Part shown: positions 24,519-35,612 of the stretch, in pieces | How the letters are laid out: the number at the start of each line of letters is the position of its first letter | Numbering within the stretch: position 1 is the first letter of the stretch | Assembly: GCA_028753945.1 (NCBI GenBank) | Contig: JAPNXP010000007.1 | Coordinates: forward strand, 2,418,001-2,482,000 | Origin: Hexactinellida sp. DTS-2022 | Lineage: Eukaryota; Porifera; Hexactinellida | Length of the DNA: 64,000 bases | Direction of reading: 5' to 3' | Translations under genes and position numbers: made by a program | The notes under the pieces: generated by a model | What the model saw: only the letters and a program-made list of their open reading frames with translations | Database searches by the model: none | What the model was told of the DNA's origin: nothing

Positions 24519-24959
24519 TATATAGCATAGTATGCACATTTAATAAACCAACTTACAACGTGTGTCGAAGTGTCGTGTATCAAATAGTCGTGTATCGAAA
24601 TGTCGGTATCGAAATGTCGTGTATCAATTGTCATGGATCGAAATGTCGGTATCCCCTAATTAATATCAGTTAACTATTATTAAAGTATTTATTATTCATT
24701 TTATTTCAATTTTAGAAACATTGCAATAATTTATAACGTGCTTCCGAATAATTAAAAATCGTGAAGCTTGGGATTACCTTACATCCAAAAATCGGAAAGA
24801 GATGCTGCTCTCTCATTTGTTAGTGTATTTAATGTGGGCGAAAACGAAATGAACTATGTGAGATATAAATTCAACAGTTTAAAATCAAGCCGGGAAAAAA
24901 TAGAATAAATGTCAAGAAATTCTTGTTTGGGAAGATATGCTATTTTATTCATTCAATTC

Positions 24960-25760
24960 AGGCAATCCTTCCAAAAAGAGAATGTCGGAGGAAAGAACAA
25001 TAATTTAACTTGACAATTTTCAATTGAAGTTAGGAAACCATGGTCCCAACTCACACTTGAAGGTTTAAGGAAACGCCTTGAAACTCTTCTTAATTGAATA
25101 AATGCAATAGCTGAAAAATAAGAGGTTGATTCAAAAACAGTAGCTGATTACGCATTAAAGCTTCTAGCCTAATGAATCGAAAGATTAATCCACAGCAAAG
25201 TTTTGTAACGATATTATCAGCCTGGGTTCCTTTTACCCACATTCTCAAATTATGCCGGTGATAAAGCGTCTTTAATACTTGATCTGCTGAAATCGTAAAA
25301 AGAAAACATACTAACTTTCGTCGTATCTGCAAATCAGAAAATATGACTTTTCCATAGTTTTCCAGATTATCGCAGTAAAGTAATGGAATTGTTTCAAACA
25401 ACGAATTTTTGTTCAATAAAAATAAACAAGAATACACAGTAGGGATCGCGTTATCTTAGATGCGAATTTTACACCATTCCGTATTACGTACTCTTCAACC
25501 AATACCTCTCGTTATGTTAAAAATTGCAGATGGCCTTGATGGGTCAGGTCGTCATCAAATCTATAATCAATTTGAGCTTAAACAACGATGGATTTGGACT
25601 AAAGAATATTCAGAAGAAGCAATTGTAGCGTGCAATAAATGAATTAGAAGATATAGAGAACCTTTATCAAGAAAAATTCATTGTCGAAAAATATAAAGGA
25701 TGAATTCACAAGACTACAATTACGGCTTTTAGATCAAGATAAAGTCGTGGCATCCCTGCT
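24960..25760 (+). pseudogene. Unrecognised transposon-type gene relic (ADGLDGSG family)
   Basis: Pieces of coding sense on the plus strand: SQLTLEGLRKRLETLLN, DSKTVADYALKLLA, DKASLILDLL, then at 25526-25560 KIADGLDGSGRHQIYNQ. The last motif recurs on the minus strand at 54636-54679 as TADGLDGSGSHQ, so this is a repeat family. The frame is broken several times. I do not know its function; I recall similar motifs in uncharacterised animal transposon proteins. Confidence 0.5.
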
Positions 25761-26082
25761 TTCATTGGATAAGTCAATTTAATTCGTGTTTTAATATTTT
25801 TTATTATCTATGACGTCATAATTATTCTGAATGAAGCTGCAGTGTTTTAGTACTTTAATCAATTTATCCTATCTAATAAGTATATTTAGAAAAATTATTA
25901 CTATTTAGGGGAATATCTGCCCTATATACACGTATGCCTATTTCTATTAATTGTTAAAATAAGGCCTCATTTATAATTTTCTCTAAAATAATTCGTGGAC
26001 TATGTGAACATTAAAATGACAACCGTCGCAATACTATAAATTCAAGTTAACTATATAGGCTTGATGTATAAATTAACTAGAT

Positions 26083-26126
26083 AACACTGCACGACGCTGC
26101 ACTATAGTGCAGCGTCGTGCAGTGTT
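26083..26126. repeat. Perfect 44-bp palindrome
   Basis: Arms AACACTGCACGACGCTGCAC... meet with no spacer at 26104/26105. GC-rich compared with its surroundings. It looks like two transposon tips joined head to head. Confidence 0.95.
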
Positions 26127-26134
26127 TTCATAAG

Positions 26135-27411
26135 TTGGCAACTTCGAATATATTTGGACCACCTGTCCGGATACGCAATTCATGACAATTTCTTAGTAAT
26201 ATAACCGGGCACAAATTATTCTGTCCATTGCAAATAACAATAAAGTATAATGATTCAAGGCATATTAATGACTATTCTAAATATCAGGAAACTTATTGTA
26301 ATATCTCATAAGAACTCGTACAAAATCTGGAGTCTAGTTTGAAAACCACAAAAACATCATAATTTATATTGTGTGATTTACTTTGCAAATTGAATAGTAT
26401 TACGTACATTCTTAGAATTTAATGTTATAAATAGATTTCCTATGTTCATGAGTATGACAAACGCGATGGAAACGTTTTTAAATCAATTTGAGAACATTAA
26501 TTTTGTACCCAGTTCCTGTGATAACCCACTGTGCATTTATCTGTATAAGATTTGTATAAGAAGCAGCCGGAGGTATCTTGTAAACCTTTTCCCAATTTAA
26601 AATTCAAATACTTTGGCCCAGTCATGGATCCGTCTCTTGTCTCAAAAATATACCCAAGCGTTATTCATTATCCATTGTTGAGGCTACCGAGGGAACTCTA
26701 ACTCAACCATTTTTTCCAGTATTTGTTGAGAAATCACCACATCCGAATGTAAGTATAGTATCCGTGGAATGCTTAATAGCAAGTCGGGTTTTGTAGCTAA
26801 AATAGTTGCTAATAGTCGAAGTTTCTAATAAGGGAATTTCAATAAAAAGAGTAAATATGATTGTCCTTAGGTATTCGTCATTCTCATTCTCTTAATTAAT
26901 ATAGTTATTGCTAGAACTGATAATGAAAATACACATTATGATACTACTCGAAGAATTTCTTGATCAGCTACTGGTTTCATAAGAGCATACAGTTTTCCTA
27001 TAAATGGTGAAATGGGGCAATGAATAGGGAAAGGATTGTAACAAGATCCCACTTCGGAAAGTAAACATTTTGAAAATGATAATATAAATAATATAAATAA
27101 TATAAATATACTTTAGAGTATCAATTGAGGAAGTCCTACTAAGAAAAATAATCATGTCAGATGACCAACGCAAATATGTCGATAAAAACGAATGAACACG
27201 TGCTAATTTTTAAAGTAAATCATTGGTTTATTTGTGCGAGTAATGTAATTGCTGTTTGTCTATTAGCAAATTTGAGTTTCAAAAAAGTGAACTTTTTAGT
27301 TTGATAGTTGCTACCATGAGTTGCTTATAGAGGAAGAGATCTACACATGGGACCATAAACAGGTTGATTATAAAGGAAAATTGTTATTATGCGAGTTGCT
27401 AATAGCAGAAC
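26135..27411. other. HTT intron sequence
   Basis: No firm gene. Near 26660-26750 a short plus-strand open stretch (SLSIVEATEGTLTQPFFPVF) ends at a consensus GTAAGT donor, possibly an exon relic. A 9-bp microsatellite (AATATAAAT) lies at 27079-27110. Confidence 0.4.
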
Positions 27412-27428
27412 ATGACTGTATAGAAATT

Positions 27429-28139
27429 ATGACTGTGAAGTTGGCTTAGTATTCGACCAGGCTCACTTCAGTCAAATATTTGACTCACTTCTAGTTATTA
27501 GATTTGAATAAATTTAGTCTCGTTCGAAAGAGGAGATACGGAGGTTTCCCGTGATATTATTTATTTTTTAATTTTTTAACTTTCAGTTGGTTATTTTTAT
27601 CATACAAAGCCGCACTGGTATCTCATCAAAAATCACATTCTCAAAATTTGTTTACAATTCTGAAAATTTGTTACCATACTTTGGAGAGTTGGAGGTTTAT
27701 GTGATTTAATTTTCATTTAAAATTTCCCAAAAATTGTGGAGTTATGAACATTCAAACTTGAAGTTGGGAAAAAGAGTGGAAGTAGAATTTTGGAAAGTCC
27801 ATTGAGTAGGGTTAGTACAAAGTGTCAATTCCTATCCAATATCAACCTGAATCTATTTTATTTTGGTATCATTCGTTAGAAGAGACACGGAGGTTTACCT
27901 CAATGCCATTAGATTCCCGAATATTCCCTATATAACAGATAAATAAGTCCTTTAAAAATGGCTTAAATCTCTGTTTTTATTGTTTTATCTTTTCAAACTT
28001 TGAGCTCAATTTTCCGAGATAAAATTGAACCAGAATCGATTCAAACTTTACAGGTACTTTCTCTGATATATTATTATTCTATCCCCAGAAAAAAAAACAG
28101 GGGTCGCTAGTCATTTCTTTCAGAATTTTTTTAATTTCT
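27429..28139 (+). repeat. Left terminal inverted repeat of the OTU-MULE (711 bp)
   Basis: Reads as the reverse complement of 33853-34562. By eye the two copies differ only in a run of 9 versus 8 adenines near the inner end (28089-28097). A TATATAA box lies at 27929-27935, a possible promoter. Two copies of an imperfect motif containing ACGGAGGTTT lie at 27521-27550 and 27874-27900 and may bind transposase. Confidence 0.93.
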
Positions 28140-28475
28140 TGGACAGCAATAGCTAATTAATTAAATTTTCAATATTCATACTTTAGTTTATAATAAGCTC
28201 TCTACAAGTATGCACCTATAGCTATCCCTAAATGGTATTTCCCACAAGTCTAATTTGCGTCACACAATCGTTAGTTCCACTTACAAATTTAGCTGTTGCG
28301 CATTTAGGCTATTCTTAGAATATTTAAGCCTCGACTCAGGCTAGTAGGAGATTTCGAACTTTACATTCATTGCTTTTTTCATCACTCTTTCAAACTTAGC
28401 CTTGATTCTTCTACAATTATTTCTTGAACTTTAGTTCTTTTCTACAATTATTTATTGATTCATTATTCTCTCTCA

Positions 28476-31400
28476 ATGATTTCTATTGAATTGTGGCGTG
28501 CTCACATCGGATTGCATTGCAGCCGCAGATGCAATAATACCCATCATCGTCATCAATCAACAGACCAAACTGATTCATCTGTTTCGATCATCTCGGCTTT
28601 TATTGCATGTATAGTAGCCATTCTACTCGTCATTGGCGGCATCGAGATCAACCCTGGGCCTATCACCCCAGCTCAAGATACTCATCACGAACGAGGTAAT
28701 TTTGACTTATATATGTTATGGATAAGAATAACCTTTATTGTTATTTTTTTTAGAACTACCAGCTGAGATCAAATCTTTTATCGACGCACTCCTCTCCACA
28801 ACAATATCATTCGAACAATTGGTCCAGTCCCTGTCTGCAAGCTACAGTTCGCCCAGTTCCATTTGGGGTTCCATTTGTAAGAAAGTCTACTTGCGTAACA
28901 AGCCTGATAAGAGACATAGCCTGTACTTGAAGTGGAGAAATAATTCTTATGACGTAAGAACCCTGGTGAGGGATGCTTTGAGCGAAGTTAAGCCTTCAGT
29001 AAGTCCCCCTAGTTCGGAGGAGCAATTTCACGTGAGTTATAGTCTTAGTAACTTAACTATTCAGAGCAGAGTATCATTGGTAACTTCCACAATTCTTAAG
29101 GAAGTAAGTTTAAGTGTAGCTGCTTGTTTCGATTTATTTTCGTCATTCGATAACTTAGATTTAAGAAAACTTGAATTGAATGTAGTTGACGATAAACTAC
29201 TTATTGTGTGGGCATCTTCTGCGTCCGACCAAGCTATGTATGATCAGTTAAAGATAGATTCTCAGAATACAAATCTTAGTTCTCTGAATAGTGAAGGTCA
29301 CGACGTGTATTACATGTTCAATACAACTGAATGCCAGTTATGGGTAGACGGTGCTATGTTTTATGGATTAATTAATCCACAAAATGTTTCTGGTTTTTTA
29401 CAATTCGAGGAAATGTGCTATTTTGAGGAGTGTTTTGATTTTATTACCACGATTGAAAATACTTATTGTAAAAGCTTTGTGGAATGTACTCCTTTATTGT
29501 TTTTGTGGTTGTCTGAAGTACAGCTTGAATGTAGTTTCTTGTATCAAATGTTTGGTAAGAAATATGTGTTTTTAAGTGGAGATGACTTGAGTCTTTTTAT
29601 AACTTGGGTAAAGGTGTTGAGAGATGAGTACAATGCTAATGGTGTCAAGTGCTTAGAAAGCAAGTGTACTGATTTTAGTGTTAAAGTTGAAAGTGAATTT
29701 AGTGAACCACTTCCTCGTTCTCACGATGTGCCTGATATTAAAACTGACAACTTTGAAACACAAATGGTGATAGAAAGTTCTGAGATTGAAGTTATAAGTA
29801 GTACGAGTAGTAGTGACTGTGGTGAGTTTTATCTCGACATGAGTGAGTGGGATAATATTTGTATTACCAATTCTACTGGTAAACTTCATTGGTTAGTAAT
29901 TGGACTAATGTTTTTGCTGAAAAATTTAAAGATTTAGCCCCAATGTGTGTTTTGAAGTTTGTAAATTATTGGTTGAAGAAACCTGATAGTCGCAAGGTTA
30001 ATAGTCCACTCTTCAGAGCTAGAGCGTCTTGTAAGTTTGAAAATTGTCGATCTTATATCTTCTATATTGATGATGCACTAAATTTGGTAGATAATGACAT
30101 ACTTGTCAAAATTTACTCAGAAGGATGTTTGTCACTTCAACACACAGATGGACAGAGCGCACATAGTCGCCATCTATCTTGCAGTGAGCGTAGTAAAATG
30201 GGAGAATTATTAGTGAATAATTCGGTTAGTAAAATTTATAATAAACAATTTAATAATTCAAGTAATCATGGTCTCTGTTATGGTAATTTTACTTCTCTTA
30301 AATCACAAGATTGTTTGCGGAAAGTTAGAGCTGAATTGAAATCTACGGAGAGATTTTCTAATTTATATATGGAAGATATAACAGCAACCCAGCAGTATTT
30401 CCGTTATTTACTCCCTGAATCCCCCCTACCAGGCTATGTCCAGTATTTCGTACAGGATCCTTTCATTATTCATATGTATTCTTATAAGCAGCTGGAAATT
30501 CTAAAACTAATGAATAGTAAAGATATTGTCTTGAATTTAGATGCGACTGGTTCTCTTATTTCTAAACCCCCTTCCTGTTCTAAGAAAATATATTACTATG
30601 CCCTTACAATACAACACCCGGAGTTTTCCACTAGTCCCATCCCATTAGCTGAAATGATAAGTAGCGATCATAGCACAGCTGAAATCTCACACTTCCTAAA
30701 TAAATGGTGTTTGAGTGTAAAATTATTTAACACAATGGAGTTAAAAATTAAGAAAGTTGAGATAGATTTTAGTTGGGCTATGATGCACAGTACATGTTTA
30801 GCGTTTAACAAATTTACTATTTTTCATTATCTCCAATATTGTTGGGAATTTATAGCTAATAGTGAGAACTTAGGTGTTATAACAGTCCTCCATCTCTGCT
30901 CGGCTCATATCATGCACAGAATTAGTTATAATTTAAATAAGAAATTCAAATTAGAAAAGGCTTTAAAAAGATTAATATTGCATGTATTTGGTCGTATGGT
31001 TAATAGTAAACAAATGGATGAAATTAATCAACTTTTCGGGTTAATTTGTTATATTTTGTGTAGTAAGAAGCAAACTAGTGTTTATTGCACTAAATTAAAC
31101 CAACTAGAAGAATGTATTAAGGCGGAGATTAATGTTAGTAATGATGTTCCCAATGAATTCGAGGATGAGACTGAAGTTAAAAGTAATGCTGTAACTTACA
31201 GAGATAAATCCCCTTTTGGCAGACATTTTGAAATGATTTATCGTAATACCTTAGTCTCAATAAGCGAATTCGAAAATAATTCGCAACTTGATCCTAGTGT
31301 TTCTTATAACCCCCAGATAGTTGAATCTCTTCTAACGTATTATATGCCATTGTTACCGTTGTGGAGTGGGATAATTTTATGTACAGTTAATTCGTCAGAG

Positions 31401-32513
31401 AATGCAACAGACAGTAATGCGATTGTTGAGAATTGGTTCAGAATAGTTAAACACAGCATATTTAATTCAGAGACCGGGATACGAGCTGCTGATTTCATCA
31501 GAACAGTTTATAATAATATAGACGATAGGATCGCGGCGTTTAAATTTGCTTTCACTCCACTGGCTCATAAAGTGTTTAAAGTTAAGAAGAGATTACGCGT
31601 AGAGAATGAGGAGGAGTGCAAAGAGGAGTGGTCTAGAAGTAAGAAGAGTAAATTTAGTTATACTAAACCAACTGTTGATAAAGTTAGTAAGATATTTACA
31701 AATTTCAAGTCTAAAAGTTTAAGTAGTAAAAATAAAAGTTTTAATGTAGAAAGTATAAGTAAACGTTCAATAGACAGAGAGGAAGCTACTATTTGTGAAG
31801 AGAATCCAGTCGATGTTGCTACAGTTATTAATGATATAGTGCGTGCAAGTGTGGTTGAAATAATTGGTGATTTAGATTTAGTAGAAATGGCTACCATGGA
31901 ATATAAGTTACCGGCATTCCAACCACTTACATATCGGGGACAGAAGAAGTTATGTGAAGGTTTACATTTACAGTTGTCGGATTCTACAAATTCCATAAGA
32001 GATAATATCCCAGCTAATTCTAATTTAAAAGAATATGTACCTTCAAAGTGTTTGCGAATTCCTGGAGATGGAAATTGTTTATTTGCATCATTGTCGTACT
32101 GGTTGACAGGAAATATTGATGGTTTTAATTTAGTACGGTTGAAAGTTGTAGAGAATATGGTTGGTAAGCTGAAGGATGCATGCAATAAGTTTATTGCCAA
32201 TAAATTTCCAAGGAGTGTAATCAACTATCGTAATGTGGCAGACTATGTAGTAAAATCTAATATGAAGAGGAATTCTACGTGGGGTACTGATGTGGAGTTA
32301 TTTGCAACAGCCTTATTATTGCATACGGATATTTGGGTATTTAGTTCAGACATGGGTAACAAGTGGATGGTATTCTCAGGCAGAGGTGCTAAACTAATTG
32401 ATACTTTGGAGTCTCCTCCAGGAAATAATGCAGGCTCTATCTATATTAATCATAATGGAGTGCATTATGAACCAATACTAAGGGTGGATTTAATATCTAC
32501 GGGCAATCAATGA
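28476..32513 (+). CDS. MULE transposase with N-terminal 2A-like motif and C-terminal OTU protease domain (3 exons)
   Basis: Exons 28476-28695, 28754-29821 and 29938-32513 join in frame to 1287 codons plus stop. The start is the first ATG after an in-frame TGA at 28425. Order of parts: hydrophobic segment about residues 37-53 running into GGIEINPGP at 54-62 (2A-like, skip expected between G61 and P62); an unrecognised region about 74-430; a zinc-finger-like C461/C466/H498/H505 (WRKY-GCM1/FLYWCH type); a DDE core with D631 (LNLDATG), D706 (EIDFSW), C750-x2-H753 and E927 (VENWFR); a basic linker about 977-1002 that could act as a nuclear signal; an OTU domain with D1140 and C1143 in PGDGNCLFAS and H1272 in NGVHYEP. 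DDE residues would cut and join DNA; OTU domains are cysteine proteases, usually deubiquitinases. The join is my inference from splice sites and phase. Confidence 0.85.
28696..28753 (+). other. Intron 1 of the OTU-MULE gene (58 bp)
   Basis: Begins GTAATT and ends TTTTTTTAG. It splits a codon after its first base, so G plus AA gives Glu and joins the 2A-bearing exon in frame to the long second exon. Without splicing the first frame stops soon after. Confidence 0.8.
29822..29937 (+). other. Intron 2 of the OTU-MULE gene (116 bp)
   Basis: Donor GTGAGT (consensus) and acceptor AAAGATTTAG. It also splits a codon after the first base (G plus CC, Ala) and removes both the stop ending the second-exon frame and the TAA that closes the third-exon frame upstream. 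Of the donor/acceptor pairs I tried, only this one keeps frame with good sites. Confidence 0.72.
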
Positions 32514-33249
32514 ATTCACTGATTACCTCGTAGTCGTAGATATTAATTAATTAAAACTATATAATTAGAAAACCAAAGGATTCCCTTTATTAGTTAATGA
32601 TTAATTGTCTTATGCGGAATGTTATCCAGGTTTAGAAGCGATCCAATTAATTACATCGATAGAAGCAAAGAAGAATAAAATTATTTCGGGCTCTTATAGC
32701 GCAAAAAATTGCGATTCTCATTTCTACAGGCAATAAACAAACATTTCTACAGCCACCTTCTCTACTTAAATAGTGAAGATTTTCAACAACATTTATGTTG
32801 GACAGTGTGACATAGCGGTGTGTGGTCCGCGAGAGCTTATGATCAGTCACTCCCAGGAGGACTAGGCGCTGCTGGAGCTGTGTAGACAGCGAGAGAGAGC
32901 AGGCCTAGTTGTGTCGCGACGATGGAAGAAGACCATCTGGACGAGGTCGGATACAGCGGTCTTAGTGAGCGTACCGTGGGTAGAGGACTGGACCGTCCTC
33001 CTGATGAGGCCTATGGAGGGCCGAAACCCTAGAGTGGTGGCGACACCACTTGGACCACTTGAGCTGTCAATGGTGGCAGCTTGATACAGAAAGGTCCCAA
33101 AGCTTCTCATGACAACAGTTATAAAGTGGTAAGTTCTATTCTTAAATGTACATGTGGATGATTTATAAATATTTGTGTAAAGATTTATCCTATAGTTCTT
33201 TAAAGGAAGGCAAATACAAAAAGGAATTGATCTATCCCAAAGCAGTCGG

Positions 33250-33440
33250 AATTGATAACAGCTACAGTAGTCTCCCAAAACGGACACTCCGAGAAGCGGA
33301 CAACACATTTAAAACGGACAAACCTCCTGGAACGGAATGAATTTACCATGCATGTAATTAATACTTCAGCCGTCTCCGAGAAGTGGACATCTCCAGAGTC
33401 CAAAGAACAAAGGCCATTTCCCCAACATGTCCGTTATTCG
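33250..33440. repeat. pogo-like MITE piece inside the OTU-MULE
   Basis: Contains CAGTAGTCTCCCAAAACGG followed by repeated AGCGGACA/GTGGACA words, the style of short pogo/Tc1-type termini. Limits are uncertain. The flanks carry short direct repeats (GGAATTGAT, GGATGCCATTCT). Confidence 0.35.
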
Positions 33441-33852
33441 GACGGTAAACACATATTATTTTAATGAGATACCTGGATGCCATTCTCTCTTCTTGGAATT
33501 GGATAAGTAAGATCAATCCAAAAAGCAGTGGGAATTGATACAAGCACACATTGTGGATGCCATTCTTCTTGCATTTGTTAATAATTATATAATTATCACT
33601 ACCATTATTTCAACCAGAATAATTCATTGTTTACTTATTCTGTTTGCATTCCAATCTGATGTCTTAGTTATATAGTTGCAATTACAATTTGCTATTATTA
33701 GTTGAAACTCAATACTACAATGGGAACTAAGATAAGCGAATGAATTGTGTTACATTACGTAGATAGTATATATGATATCACTAATATTGATGTTATGATG
33801 AAATAAAGATAGGCTTAGCTAAAATAATGAGATCGAAATTAAAACATTTTGG

Positions 33853-34562
33853 AGAAATTAAAAAAATTCTGAAAGAAATGACTAGCGACCCCTGTTTTTT
33901 TTCTGGGGATAGAATAATAATATATCAGAGAAAGTACCTGTAAAGTTTGAATCGATTCTGGTTCAATTTTATCTCGGAAAATTGAGCTCAAAGTTTGAAA
34001 AGATAAAACAATAAAAACAGAGATTTAAGCCATTTTTAAAGGACTTATTTATCTGTTATATAGGGAATATTCGGGAATCTAATGGCATTGAGGTAAACCT
34101 CCGTGTCTCTTCTAACGAATGATACCAAAATAAAATAGATTCAGGTTGATATTGGATAGGAATTGACACTTTGTACTAACCCTACTCAATGGACTTTCCA
34201 AAATTCTACTTCCACTCTTTTTCCCAACTTCAAGTTTGAATGTTCATAACTCCACAATTTTTGGGAAATTTTAAATGAAAATTAAATCACATAAACCTCC
34301 AACTCTCCAAAGTATGGTAACAAATTTTCAGAATTGTAAACAAATTTTGAGAATGTGATTTTTGATGAGATACCAGTGCGGCTTTGTATGATAAAAATAA
34401 CCAACTGAAAGTTAAAAAATTAAAAAATAAATAATATCACGGGAAACCTCCGTATCTCCTCTTTCGAACGAGACTAAATTTATTCAAATCTAATAACTAG
34501 AAGTGAGTCAAATATTTGACTGAAGTGAGCCTGGTCGAATACTAAGCCAACTTCACAGTCAT
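33853..34562 (-). repeat. Right terminal inverted repeat of the OTU-MULE (710 bp)
   Basis: Partner of the left repeat. Near-identity over 710 bases means the two ends have had little time to diverge, or were recently homogenised. It ends CTTCACAGTCAT and is followed directly by the duplicated target ATAGAAATT. Confidence 0.93.
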
Positions 34563-35612
34563 ATAGAAATTCCCATACATTTGATCGGGACTTTTAAATT
34601 GGTTGACAATAGAGCAATGTTGCAAATAGGGGAGTTGTTAATAAAGCAACTCGACTGTATTTGAATATACAGGACATTCCAGTATCAGGAGTGTATGATG
34701 AAATAATTGGAACCAGGTTCAATCAATATTGCAATGTGTTCTTCATATTCAGTCTATAAACTGCTGGACAACATTAGCATCAAACGATATTAGTGCTAGA
34801 TCAGAAATCCGAAAGACATTCACATTCCTTCAGAGAAGTATCTTAGTAATGCACGTTGCTAGTACACAGGATCAACAGGTCTAGCCGAGATAATTTAGTA
34901 ATTTGTGAACAAATAAAATAATATTGTAGTTAGGATTGGTGTAAATCAAAGCAGATTCCAGTGTTCATAAACCGGACTTGGTCTGTATGTGTCTGACGGG
35001 CTGGGGACGGGGCTCAAAAAATGAATTCTCCTAGGCGCGGGGAGAAGACATAAGCTCGTGGCGACCTCCAGATAGTTGAAATAATTTGATGGGTTTGATT
35101 TAGTAAGGCAAATTTAATCGGAATATACTACAAAAATTATAGATTTTTGGTAAATCATCATTGTTGGTCGCACTAGAATTCATTTCATCTATAATGAATT
35201 CATCAATGGAATCAATAGAATATAAATTTTGGTATTTCGGCAACTTATATTCTTGCGCGATTAATTTAATAAATGTTTGACAATTCATCCTATGGAATAG
35301 TAATCACTCAGTCTTAAAGTATCTAGAATGAAAGCCTTACTGGCACACAGGAAATTTATTTGGCAGTTATAAATTTGATAGTTGATATTCTAAAATTTAG
35401 TACAAAAAGCATCAGTGTTTCGGTTTAATATTGATAATAGGTATTTTCTTATAGTTAGGTAGCTCTATATAACCATGTACCGAGAGACGAATACATAAGA
35501 TCCTTCGATTAATAAGTGAAAGTCTTTATATTAAGTAGGTTACAAGTAAATAGATCAAAGGAATAATCTATTCTAACTAAGTACTAGGGATTAGGAGTAA
35601 TTAACAATTCTA

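Larger units (their letters stand above)
22204..24655 (+). mobile_element. MULE transposon with tandem-repeat ends
   Basis: Ends GGAATACCGAC and GTCGGTATCCC with the 9-bp duplication CTAATTAAT at 22195-22203 and 24656-24664. Each terminal repeat is built from three to five units like CGATACACGACATTTCGATA (about 15 bp). Carries a broken transposase (22463-23711) and a nested Tc1-like MITE (23955-24518). Confidence 0.85.
27429..34562 (+). mobile_element. Autonomous MULE transposon with 2A-like and OTU domains
   Basis: A complete 7134-base element. The ends are ATGACTGTGAAG... and ...CTTCACAGTCAT, flanked by the 9-bp direct duplication ATAGAAATT at 27420-27428 and 34563-34571. Nine-base target duplications, long terminal inverted repeats and a DDE core with CxxH place it in the Mutator/MULE superfamily. 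It carries one spliced gene (28476-32513) between the repeats, and a 1.3-kb tail (32514-33852) that holds an AATAAA signal at 32674-32679, a more GC-rich patch (about 32840-33120) and a small pogo-like insertion. It lies in an HTT intron in the opposite orientation. No internal stop or frameshift was found in the gene. Confidence 0.93.

Noticed and set aside
28455..28475. Earlier start of the OTU-MULE gene at 28455
   Set aside because: The codon there is TTG; the first ATG after the in-frame TGA is at 28476.
28600..28680. 2A motif as a sign of an inserted picorna-like virus
   Set aside because: It sits in a transposon gene with no viral polymerase, helicase or capsid coding nearby; 2A-like motifs also occur in mobile elements.
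29889..29937. The DDE/OTU frame as a separate gene starting near 29889
   Set aside because: The start would be TTG with no ATG until 29943. A GTGAGT donor at 29822 and an AG at 29937 join it in frame to the preceding exon.
31658..32224. Minus-strand 188-codon frame
   Set aside because: Shadow of the transposase gene on the other strand.
32862..33308. Minus-strand 148-codon frame in the MULE tail
   Set aside because: It overlaps the GC-rich patch and a MITE piece; no recognisable motif or splice support.
35100..35288. Minus-strand 62-codon frame right of the OTU-MULE
   Set aside because: Composition looks coding, but no family, splice sites or conserved motif.
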